Part shown: positions 1-6,847 of the stretch, in pieces
Layout of the letters: the number at the start of each line of letters is the position of its first letter
How positions within the stretch are numbered: the first letter of the stretch is position 1
Assembly (NCBI GenBank): GCA_944325875.1
Contig: CALVBU010000015.1
Location: 1-58,048, forward strand
Origin: Candidatus Gastranaerophilales bacterium
GTDB lineage: Bacteria > Cyanobacteriota > Vampirovibrionia > Gastranaerophilales > Gastranaerophilaceae
DNA length: 58,048 bases
Direction: 5' to 3'
Translations under genes and position numbers: made by a program
Notes under the pieces: model-generated
Databases searched by the model: none
Told to the model about the DNA's origin: nothing
The model's input: the letters and a program-made list of their open reading frames with translations, nothing else

Positions 1-2
1 TT

Positions 3-989
3 TCGGAAACGGGAAAATACAGACTGACTTATACGTTTTCGATATCGCTTTCATCAACGGAACGAGTTTCGTTTACGCTTACGCAGGATGTTTATGTGCT
101 GGACGGTCAGGGTGAAGTGTCCGTTACATATGTGACGGATGAAGAACACCCGTTCTCCGATGAGATTATGCGTGACGCCGTGGATTACACCTTTGCCGAC
201 GGCAGCAAAGGGTATGCATATACAAAGACGTATAGTCTGTTGCAGGCGATACAATCGCTTTCGTCTACTAATTTTGCCAAGGGAAAAGATATCTTTTTCG
301 GCTGGTCAATGGAAGAAAACGGTTCGGCGCGTGCGGAGTCCGTTATTTCGGCAGGGTATTTGATAACCGATTTTGTTTCTCGCTTCGGCGACTGCGATCC
401 CGTCGTTTATGCGATATGGGATCCGGGTATTACGGTTAAGGCAGAAGCAAACGGACAGACACAACAAAGGATGCTTTATATGAATTCGAGAGGTGTTTAT
501 GTCGTCGATTTCAGCAGTTTTCAGGCGTTGGCTCCGAGCGGTTACAACTTTGTCGGTTGGACGGGAGGTTTTCTCGGTCAGTCAATCGTAACTGGCAGAT
601 ATACGATTGAGGCGGTAGACTATGACGATCCCGACCTAACAGAATATCTGACAATCACTGCGGAGTTCAGAGAACGTCTGCTTGTGAGTTATTCCATTGA
701 CGGTCTGTATTCAAACAGCTTTTTCTTGAGAGAAGAAGTAAACGACGGGTATTATGTGTCAAGCGTAAAAACACCCGTGGCAAAGGACGGTTATTTCTTT
801 GTCGGTTGGTATATTGCAGAAATCTCAACAGACGGCACGATTGTTAATATCGGAGATAGTTTTGATTTGGCAAATAATACTGTTGACTCTGAGCTATGCA
901 ATACTACAGGTACGGCATTGGGAAGTACGTTTAATATGTTACAGCTTGTCGCCGTATTCCAAGATGCGGAGGGTAATTTCGTATGGTAA
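3..989 (+). CDS. Surface protein with InlB-type (Listeria-Bacteroides) repeats, 5' end outside window
   Basis: The reading frame is open from the first bases, so this is the C-terminal part (about 328 residues) of a larger protein; the first possible start inside the window (GTG at 96) is not the true start. At least two units of the glycine-aromatic type are visible, SGYNFVGWTGG and KDGYFFVGWY, which match the InlB B-repeat family found in cell-surface and adhesion proteins of Bacillota. A third related stretch, IFFGWSMEENG, lies earlier. No C-terminal anchor is seen; the protein ends in FQDAEGNFVW. Its stop overlaps the start of the next gene by 7 bases (ATGGTAA), so the two are translationally coupled and probably form one surface complex. 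A surface or adhesion role is inferred from the repeat family. Confidence 0.75.
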   Translation, partial: SETGKYRLTYTFSISLSSTERVSFTLTQDVYVLDGQGEVSVTYVTDEEHPFSDEIMRDAVDYTFADGSKGYAYTKTYSLLQAIQSLSSTNFAKGKDIFFGWSMEENGSARAESVISAGYLITDFVSRFGDCDPVVYAIWDPGITVKAEANGQTQQRMLYMNSRGVYVVDFSSFQALAPSGYNFVGWTGGFLGQSIVTGRYTIEAVDYDDPDLTEYLTITAEFRERLLVSYSIDGLYSNSFFLREEVNDGYYVSSVKTPVAKDGYFFVGWYIAEISTDGTIVNIGDSFDLANNTVDSELCNTTGTALGSTFNMLQLVAVFQDAEGNFVW

Positions 990-2245
990 AGAATAAGAAT
1001 AGTATTGTATCTTTAATGATTGCAGTCTGTATGTGTTTATGTTTGCTTGTTGCCTTTTTTAGCGGCGGGCAGACAGCATACGCTCAAAGCATTTTAACAT
1101 CAGACGGTGTATATTCTGTGCCAATTGATTTGAGCGGTCTTGCAATGGGAGCGGACAATTTTTCGTCGACCGCAACCGTTGAAAAGAGCGGCGATAATTA
1201 TTACATGACGTTCGGACACAGCTCAACGATATCAAATCTCGTGCTGGAAAGCGGAAACAAGCAGACCGGTTATACCGTAAAAACCGAAGGCGGCTGGACG
1301 TACTATACGTATACTTTGAGTGAGAAGCGGCTTTCTTCCGAATTGTCTTTCTCGGCATATATCAATGCGATGAACCGCAGTGTAAATCTGACAATTAAGT
1401 TAAATCTGTCTGGGGCAACGAGAACGGGAGATTATTCATTTGAAGGCGAACGCCCTGCAGAGTATGTTCCCGTAATTACTACAAGTGCGGGAGACAGCGA
1501 GATGGAAAAAGGTTCGGTATATGTTTTACCTTCGGCTACTGCATTTTTAGGCGAAGAAGAGTGCGAAGTAGAAATAAAGGCTTTCTATGGCGAGAATGAA
1601 GTGGCAATCGAAGGTAATAAGTTTACACTTGATCAGGCGGGAGAATATACCGTGGTATATCGAGCAGAAAGCTCGGCATATAAAACTAATCTCGGTAATA
1701 ACGCTTATAGCGAATATACCGTAACAATCAATTCAAAAGTAGGAGCAACAACTCTTGCAAAATATGAAGACGACAACAACGTTTTTCAAGAAGGAACGGC
1801 GATTCAGGCAAACAGCATAAGTTCGGGAGAGGTGTATAATCTCGCAACACAAAAGTTGAAAGAAATATCAAATTATTTTAGCTTGATAAACATCACATAT
1901 TACGCACAAAGCGGAGAACAAGTAGTTCCCGATGATGATATCACGCTTTATTTGATAGCCGACTCGACTTTTGACAGAAATCAAATAGTTGTTTATCATA
2001 TGGCAGATGACGGAACCTTGACAAAAATCGATTGTTCGGGGTATGGCAGATATGTTCGCATTCAAACAGATAAGACGGGTACATTTATTGTATGTATACC
2101 GGGAGTAGACTTTGTAATGCCGATGTGGGGATACGTTTTAATTATCTTAGGAAGTCTTGTTTTAATAGCAGGCCTTACAACAAGCATCGTGCTTATAGTC
2201 AAAAAACATAAGAAAAAAGTTTTGCAAGACAACGTAAATTCGTAA
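983..2245 (+). CDS. Secreted, C-terminally membrane-anchored surface protein
   Basis: A 420-residue protein with a clear signal peptide (basic MVKNKN, hydrophobic core, likely cleavage after AYA near residue 34), a long extracellular part and a single C-terminal membrane helix (about residues 382-405) followed by a lysine-rich cytoplasmic tail. There is no LPXTG motif. Residues about 43-150 have the spacing and aromatic pattern (YSVPI, NYYMTF, WTYYTYTL) of a NEAT-like or other beta-sandwich domain; a second beta-rich, Ig-like part (LDQAGEYTVVYRAE) follows at about 215-250. The NEAT reading is tentative; if right, the protein could bind haem, which would fit the iron-limitation genes downstream. 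The gene overlaps its upstream neighbour by 7 bases and is 15 bases from the next gene. Confidence 0.7.
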   Translation: MVKNKNSIVSLMIAVCMCLCLLVAFFSGGQTAYAQSILTSDGVYSVPIDLSGLAMGADNFSSTATVEKSGDNYYMTFGHSSTISNLVLESGNKQTGYTVKTEGGWTYYTYTLSEKRLSSELSFSAYINAMNRSVNLTIKLNLSGATRTGDYSFEGERPAEYVPVITTSAGDSEMEKGSVYVLPSATAFLGEEECEVEIKAFYGENEVAIEGNKFTLDQAGEYTVVYRAESSAYKTNLGNNAYSEYTVTINSKVGATTLAKYEDDNNVFQEGTAIQANSISSGEVYNLATQKLKEISNYFSLINITYYAQSGEQVVPDDDITLYLIADSTFDRNQIVVYHMADDGTLTKIDCSGYGRYVRIQTDKTGTFIVCIPGVDFVMPMWGYVLIILGSLVLIAGLTTSIVLIVKKHKKKVLQDNVNS

Positions 2246-2260
2246 TAAAAGGAGAGAGTT

Positions 2261-2875
2261 ATGCTTAGAAAATTTTTAAGTAATTGTAAAAAGCCTCAAG
2301 GTAAGTTTGGCAAAATGGTAGTCAATGCTATGAACAAAGGACATGCTCCTTTATGCAATTGGGCATTTGATTTGGTGTCGTTCGACAATGAAGAAAAGGT
2401 TTTGGATGTAGGATGTGGCGGCGGCGGAAATATTATAAGACTTCTCAAGAAATATCCGTCAATTAAGGTAGATGGTGTAGATTATTCAGCCACAAGCGTC
2501 GAGAGCAGCATACAAAATACGCAAAAGTTCAAATCACGCACAAACATAGTGTGCGGAGACGTTATGAATCTTCCTTTTGAGGATAATTCGTACGATAAAG
2601 TTATTTCATTTGAGTCAATATATTTTTGGCTTGACCCCGTAGAAGGACTTAAGGAAATCGCAAGGGTATTAAAGGATAAAGGCAGGATTATTCTTGCATT
2701 AGAGATGACAAATCCTCAAAAAGCACAATTTTGGACAAAACGCTGCGAAGGAATGAATATTTATACCCCTGAAGAGTTAAAAGAGTTTTTGCTCAAAGCA
2801 GGCTTTGAAGATATTCAGCTACATACAGCAAAGAAAGTATGGTGTTTGGCTGAAGGCGTAATTTATAAAGCATAA
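2261..2875 (+). CDS. Class I SAM-dependent methyltransferase
   Basis: A 204-residue Rossmann-fold methyltransferase. Motif I is VLDVGCGGGGNI (about residues 45-56), the acidic residue binding the SAM ribose is in VDGVDYS, motif II/III is VCGDVMNLPFEDNSYD, and the post-motif region (FESIYFWLDP, LKEIARVLKDKG) is typical of Methyltransf_11/25 enzymes. The C-terminal LLKAGFEDIQLH is also usual. The substrate cannot be told; small-molecule methylation is most likely. It has a strong ribosome binding site (AAAGGAGAGAG) 15 bases after the surface protein gene and ends before a terminator at 2993-3040, so it is probably the last gene of that transcript. Confidence 0.85.
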   Translation: MLRKFLSNCKKPQGKFGKMVVNAMNKGHAPLCNWAFDLVSFDNEEKVLDVGCGGGGNIIRLLKKYPSIKVDGVDYSATSVESSIQNTQKFKSRTNIVCGDVMNLPFEDNSYDKVISFESIYFWLDPVEGLKEIARVLKDKGRIILALEMTNPQKAQFWTKRCEGMNIYTPEELKEFLLKAGFEDIQLHTAKKVWCLAEGVIYKA

Positions 2876-2992
2876 TAATAGTCAATCAGACAAAACACTA
2901 TAGATAATTAATTATTAGATACAAGTTATAAAAAGTTTATAAATATAAACAAAAAATAGTAGTATCTCCAAAATCATTGTTAGGATTTTAAG

Positions 2993-3040
2993 AAGACGAT
3001 TATGCAAAAGATTATTTCTAAGGCATAGTCGTTTTCTTTT
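2993..3040 (+). terminator. Rho-independent terminator after the methyltransferase
   Basis: Arms AAGACGATTATGC (2993-3005) and GCATAGTCGTTTT (3023-3035) pair with one G-U pair, followed by a T-rich run (CTTTTT). Confidence 0.7.
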
Positions 3041-3099
3041 TGCATTTTATAGAAAATTTATACATATAATAGGATGAAGGTTAGCCTCTCTTAAAATAA

Positions 3100-3115
3100 G
3101 TTCGCATATGCGAAC
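3100..3115. promoter_or_regulatory. Upstream copy of a 16-bp palindromic operator
   Basis: Perfect palindrome GTTCGCATATGCGAAC, upstream of the -35 box of the DUF3793 promoter. An identical copy lies exactly 70 bp downstream, which allows two dimers to bind on the same helix face or to loop. The regulator is unknown. The sequence is not a Fur box and is not the Bacillus LexA box, although it shares GTTCG/CGAAC half-sites with it in inverted order. Confidence 0.65.
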
Positions 3116-3132
3116 TATTTATATAAAAAGGC

Positions 3133-3161
3133 TTGCGTTTTTGAAAAAGTAATGCTACAAT
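3133..3161 (+). promoter_or_regulatory. Promoter of the DUF3793-flavodoxin operon
   Basis: TTGCGT (3133-3138), 17-bp spacer, extended -10 TGCTACAAT (TACAAT at 3156-3161). The second palindrome (3170-3185) covers the expected transcription start, the classical position for repression. Confidence 0.65.
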
Positions 3162-3169
3162 ACATATAG

Positions 3170-3185
3170 GTTCGCATATGCGAAC
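3170..3185. promoter_or_regulatory. Downstream copy of the 16-bp palindromic operator
   Basis: Second perfect GTTCGCATATGCGAAC, 8 bases after the -10 box and 13 bases before the ATG of the DUF3793 gene. The position predicts that the bound regulator represses. Confidence 0.65.
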
Positions 3186-3198
3186 TTAAGGAGAATAT

Positions 3199-3741
3199 AT
3201 GAGTCAAGCAGAATATAATTTAGGTAAACATTGCGGTATAACATTTGCAAAGTTAAAGCCGGCTAGTTTATATACGATAAAAGAAGATGAGAGAGAAATA
3301 TTCATACATTTTTTAGAAAAGTTCAGAGCAAAAGGCTTTGAATATAAATTTATGAGAGTGGCAAAAGGTCGATTCCTCGTATATGTCTATAATCGCAGCT
3401 GTCTGGAAAAAATTCTTTTTGACAAGCACAATCGCCGTTTTCTTCAAGAAAGAGGATACAATTACAAAACTTTGACTCAATCCGTTGAGCTTATGAGAGA
3501 AAGATTGCAAGAGGAGGATTTTCCTCACGAAATAGGAGTATTTCTAGGTTATCCTTTAGAAGATGTAAGAGGCTTTATCGAAAAACCTACCGCACGCACA
3601 GGATTGTGCGGTTATTGGAAAGTATATTCAAACGAATGCGAAAAACAAAAGATTTTCGACAGATTCAGAAAGTGCACAAATTGTATCTGCAACAAAATGA
3701 TTGCGGGTCAATCTATTACAAAAATATTTCAAGTAGAATAA
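3199..3741 (+). CDS. DUF3793 family protein
   Basis: A 180-residue protein of the DUF3793 family, recognised by LGKHCGITFAKLKPASLYTI near the N-terminus and IGVFLGYPLEDVRGFIE at about 112-128, with a C-terminal CGYWKVYSNECEKQKIFDRF segment. The family is common in anaerobic Clostridia; its biochemical role is not established. It is repeatedly found beside flavodoxin genes and with iron-related loci, as here, where a flavodoxin follows 18 bases downstream. The start has an AAGGAG site 5 bases upstream and directly follows the operator at 3170-3185. A role in iron or redox adaptation is inference. Confidence 0.85.
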   Translation: MSQAEYNLGKHCGITFAKLKPASLYTIKEDEREIFIHFLEKFRAKGFEYKFMRVAKGRFLVYVYNRSCLEKILFDKHNRRFLQERGYNYKTLTQSVELMRERLQEEDFPHEIGVFLGYPLEDVRGFIEKPTARTGLCGYWKVYSNECEKQKIFDRFRKCTNCICNKMIAGQSITKIFQVE

Positions 3742-3759
3742 AAAACAGGAGGATTAATA

Positions 3760-4179
3760 ATGAAAAGCATAATAGTTTATTGGTCAGGAACAGGCAATAC
3801 CGAAGCTATGGCACAAGCGGTTTATGAAGGAGCAAAAGAAGCGGGCGGAGATGTAAAACTTTGCAATGTAGCTCAAGTAGGAGACATAAGCGAATACGAT
3901 GTATTGTTGCTTGGTTGTCCTGCTATGGGTGCCGAAGAGCTCGAATCCGAAGAGTTTGAACCCTTTTTCTCATCAATCGAAGGTAATATCAATGGCAAAA
4001 AGATAGGATTATTCGGTTCATATGATTGGGGTGACGGAGAGTGGATGCGTACTTGGCAAGAAAGAGTGCAAAACGCAGGCGGAATAATGCTTGCCGAAGG
4101 TATAATAGCAAACAACGAGCCGGATGACGAAGCAATAGATGCTTGCAAATCGCTTGGCAGATTGTCAGTCGGCAAATAA
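3760..4179 (+). CDS. Short-chain flavodoxin
   Basis: A 139-residue flavodoxin, the usual length of the short-chain type. The FMN-phosphate loop is WSGTGNTEAMA (residues 8-18); the isoalloxazine-contacting loops are GCPAMGAEELE (about 52-62) and GSYDWGDGEWM (about 86-96). Flavodoxins are soluble one-electron carriers that replace ferredoxin when iron is scarce. Co-transcription with the DUF3793 gene from an operator-controlled promoter fits an iron- or redox-responsive pair. AGGAGG site 10 bases upstream of the ATG. Confidence 0.9.
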   Translation: MKSIIVYWSGTGNTEAMAQAVYEGAKEAGGDVKLCNVAQVGDISEYDVLLLGCPAMGAEELESEEFEPFFSSIEGNINGKKIGLFGSYDWGDGEWMRTWQERVQNAGGIMLAEGIIANNEPDDEAIDACKSLGRLSVGK

Positions 4180-4209
4180 TTCATTAAATATATCTATATC
4201 AAAATAAAG

Positions 4210-4234
4210 GCAATCCAAATTAAGGATTGCTTTT
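4210..4234 (+). terminator. Terminator of the flavodoxin operon
   Basis: GCAATCC (4210-4216), 7-base loop, GGATTGC (4224-4230), then TTTT. Confidence 0.75.
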
Positions 4235-4644
4235 ACGTTTTCATCAGACTCATATATATCATCAATATAATTTGAATTGTAAATAAAGAAAACCTCAACA
4301 CTTATATTAAAACACTATATAAGAAAATCAAAAGTTTATACAAATGATAGTTCCAAACCAATCTTTAGCAAAGAAAAAAACGAACCTTGAATTCTCAGAG
4401 TTCGTTTTATTCCTGTTTGGTGCACCACTACCAACGCAAGTTGAACCAAAAGTTTAGCTTGCGTTTTTTATAAAATTGAACAACTATTAGAAAAAAGTGA
4501 TTCGACTTTATTTTTGTGGGACACCTAAACATTCAATCGAATTTCTTGTATCCTTATTAAATATGACTTTTAAATATTAGAATTTTGTATACTTGATTAA
4601 ATAAATTCAAAAGCATTTTTATCGTTCTATAATCAAATTGAATA
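4235..4644. other. AT-rich intergenic stretch with two further terminator-like hairpins
   Basis: No coding frame could be supported. Two hairpins with T-runs are present: AACGAAC (4379-4385) with GTTCGTT (4400-4406), and AACGCAAG (4433-4440) with CTTGCGTT (4458-4465) followed by TTTT. Between them is the palindrome TGGTGCACCA. A stack of three terminators before an operon with lower GC is what one expects at an insertion boundary; this is inference. Confidence 0.5.
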
Positions 4645-4673
4645 TTGATTTTATATTAATTAAATGTTATAAT
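4645..4673 (+). promoter_or_regulatory. Promoter of the CARF/sigma/helicase/ThiC-like operon
   Basis: TTGATT (4645-4650), 17-bp spacer, TATAAT (4668-4673) with the extended -10 dinucleotide TG at 4665-4666. This is the only strong promoter seen before the terminator at 12571, so genes from 4768 to 12477 are likely one transcript. Confidence 0.65.
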
Positions 4674-4767
4674 ATTAATTGGAATTTTTACAGAATTTTT
4701 ATCAAAAGTGTTAAGTACTTCAAAAAAGGAAAGCTATATATAATTACCAAAGACAAAGGAGGAATTT

Positions 4768-5226
4768 ATGGCTAAGTATTTTGAAGTGATAGCAAAATGT
4801 GGACATGTAGGCAGGAATTATTATTATGAAGGGCATTTTTTTGTTGTTAGCACTAGTGCTAGCAAAGCTGCAAAGCGTGTCAAAAATTTCCCGAGAGTAA
4901 AAAAGAACCATAAAGATGTAATATTAAGTATAAAAGAAATAACATACAGAGAATATAAGGTAGGATTTGAAAATTTTTGTAGTGAACCATATTTTATGTG
5001 TAAAAACAAGCAACAACAAAAAATGATGTGGGAAAATATCTCTCCTATGGTAAGAGAAGAAACTCAAAGACAGAATGATTATAGAAAAAGAAAGAGGCAT
5101 TATAACAGACAAAAGAGATATTATGAAAAAAAAACAACAAGAAAAGGCATTAGAAATCCATATAAATGGACAAAATACAATTTCAATATCAAAATTTTTG
5201 AAGAAGAACTAAGATATTGCGGCTAA
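4768..5226 (+). CDS. Small basic protein with N-terminal conserved alpha/beta domain
   Basis: A 152-residue protein of unknown function. The first 75 residues (FEVIAKCGHVGRNYYYEGHF, then a KAAKRVKNFPRVKKNHKDV segment) resemble a conserved uncharacterised family in gut Bacillota whose members begin with VAKCGHVGR; the pattern is remembered, not searched. The C-terminal half is extremely rich in Lys, Arg and Tyr (KRKRHYNRQKRYYEKK), suggesting nucleic-acid binding. It has a strong AAAGGAGG site and is the first gene after the promoter at 4645-4673. The next gene starts 48 bases downstream, so it may be part of the same operon or an independent small gene. Confidence 0.6.
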   Translation: MAKYFEVIAKCGHVGRNYYYEGHFFVVSTSASKAAKRVKNFPRVKKNHKDVILSIKEITYREYKVGFENFCSEPYFMCKNKQQQKMMWENISPMVREETQRQNDYRKRKRHYNRQKRYYEKKTTRKGIRNPYKWTKYNFNIKIFEEELRYCG

Positions 5227-5274
5227 GATAATATTATTGTCGATTAATAAATTCAAAAAATAGGAGAATAAAAA

Positions 5275-5904
5275 ATGAAGTTAGTATTCAGTGATCTTCC
5301 AATGAAAAAAGAATTGCATGCGTTTAAATACGCAGTAGATGGAAATGCAACTATCGAATATGACGGAGAAGTAATTTTTCCTGTCAATTCGGTGTTGGCG
5401 AAAACAATGAAAAAAGGTGAAAAAGTCAAAGTGATTTTACTAAGTAAAAACGATATTGAGGGAAACAGTTCGATTAATGCAGGATATTTTCAAAAAGAAC
5501 TTAATAAAATCAATCGGGAAATAGGTGCAGAGATTGAATATACTACGATAGCTACACCTTTTGAAGAAACACGCAATATCCACGAAACATTATTAAAGGA
5601 TATGATTAATAAGTTGGAAAAAGATGCGGAGATTATAGGAGACATAACTTATGGTCCAAAACCTTTGCCTATTATTATGTTCAGTGTAATGAATTTTGCC
5701 GAAAAGTTTTTTAAGGCAAAAATAAAAAATATTGTATACGGAAAAGTTGATTTCAAAAATATAGATGACGGTAAGACAATTCCTATAAACCCCGTCCTGT
5801 ACGATTTGACCCCGTTGTATTATCTAAACTCCCTTACAAATGCAATGGAATATAAAACTTCAGAGGATGCAGTTAAAGCATTAAACACTTTAATTGATCT
5901 ATAA
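5275..5904 (+). CDS. CARF-like (TM1812/Csx-type) ligand-sensing protein
   Basis: A 209-residue protein with a Rossmann-like pattern. It starts with MKLVFSDLP, has a long basic and helical middle (DMINKLEKDAEII), then GDITYGPKPLPIIMFSVMN at about 122-140, a close match to the DITHG.R..P motif of TM1812-type CARF proteins of type III CRISPR systems, followed by IKNIVYGKVDF and YDLTPLYYLNSL, also usual for that family. In known members this fold binds cyclic oligoadenylates. No effector domain is fused, and no CRISPR array or cas gene is in the window, so it probably works as a stand-alone sensor or as a fold without CRISPR function. The sigma-like gene begins 9 bases downstream. Confidence 0.65.
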   Translation: MKLVFSDLPMKKELHAFKYAVDGNATIEYDGEVIFPVNSVLAKTMKKGEKVKVILLSKNDIEGNSSINAGYFQKELNKINREIGAEIEYTTIATPFEETRNIHETLLKDMINKLEKDAEIIGDITYGPKPLPIIMFSVMNFAEKFFKAKIKNIVYGKVDFKNIDDGKTIPINPVLYDLTPLYYLNSLTNAMEYKTSEDAVKALNTLIDL

Positions 5905-5913
5905 GAGGTAAAT

Positions 5914-6807
5914 ATGTATACGAGGGAAGAATACGAAAACTTAATAAATAATTCTCCTCTCTTTGAAATCGACGAGGAGAGTGCTCCTATGCTTTATCAG
6001 GCGGAAAGGTATAATTTCTTAACGCATCTGACGGATTATTATAGATTTTATATTTATTCCAACAAGCCATTGGATTTTTACAGTATGACGCTAATTCTTA
6101 CTGCCAATGAGTGTATCAAATATTACAATAGGGGAAAGGGACAGTTTTTGCATTTATTCAACACTGCAATGAAAAGAGAATTACATATTGCAAAAGCAAT
6201 AGAGATTATTGAAGAAAAAAGGCAGGGAATAAAGATTTCAAAAGAAGATGATAAACTGATCCGCAAAGTCATTATGTTTGCAAAGAGTAAAAATTTGGAT
6301 ATTTATGACTCGGCTACGCAAGAAAAAATATCTAACGCGCTCAATATAGACATTGCCAAATTAAAGGAGATAATCATAATAAATGACAATGCGGTGGGAG
6401 TGCCAAGTACCATTATAAATGAAGATGGCGATGAGATAGAACTGTTTGATTTACAACCAAGTAAAGAAAAGAATGCAGAGGAAAAGATTGTAGAAAGAGA
6501 TTCATTAAACGACCGATTAAAAGATATTGAGGCAGAATATTTAGATGCTCAAGATAGACAGAAAAAAATATTATCAATGTTGTTGACTACAGAGATAATA
6601 AAGTCGCAAGGTTTGGATTTGATAAAGACTAATCGATTTGCGTTCTTTAATAAAGATATTCTTGATTATTTTGAGATAAATCAAAAATTACCGACAGCGA
6701 AAATCATAGGAGAATTATGTGGTGTTTCAGAGCAGAGCATAAGCCGTACATACAAGAACTTTAAGATTAAGCTGAAACAACGGATTGTAAAATATAGAAA
6801 TATATAA
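5914..6807 (+). CDS. Sigma-70-like protein, divergent
   Basis: A 297-residue protein with two regions resembling sigma factors. ILTANECIKYYNRGKGQF at about 61-78 resembles region 2 (the AI.YD..KG.F pattern), and the C-terminal part (ILSMLLTTEII, then LPTAKIIGELCGVSEQSISR at about 260-279) is a helix-turn-helix like region 4. The middle (about 110-220) is helical and acidic and has no obvious relative. It could redirect RNA polymerase or be a DNA-binding protein built from the same parts. It sits 9 bases after the CARF-like gene and 40 bases before the helicase start. A CARF or SAVED sensor tied to a sigma factor has precedent in type III CRISPR (the CalpL/CalpT/CalpS pathway), so a ligand-triggered transcriptional response is a reasonable inference. 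Confidence 0.6.
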   Translation: MYTREEYENLINNSPLFEIDEESAPMLYQAERYNFLTHLTDYYRFYIYSNKPLDFYSMTLILTANECIKYYNRGKGQFLHLFNTAMKRELHIAKAIEIIEEKRQGIKISKEDDKLIRKVIMFAKSKNLDIYDSATQEKISNALNIDIAKLKEIIIINDNAVGVPSTIINEDGDEIELFDLQPSKEKNAEEKIVERDSLNDRLKDIEAEYLDAQDRQKKILSMLLTTEIIKSQGLDLIKTNRFAFFNKDILDYFEINQKLPTAKIIGELCGVSEQSISRTYKNFKIKLKQRIVKYRNI

Positions 6808-6847
6808 AGTACTAATAAATTAGAAAAAATAAGGAGTGGAAAACATA

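Noticed and set aside
3100-3185. LexA (SOS) boxes of Bacillus type
   Set aside because: The Bacillus box is CGAAC-N4-GTTCG; here the halves are in the opposite order (GTTCG-N6-CGAAC), and the genes are not SOS genes.
4410-4440. tRNA or tmRNA fragment (TGGTGCACCA, CCACTACCAACGC)
   Set aside because: No cloverleaf could be folded around it; only terminator-like hairpins are supported.
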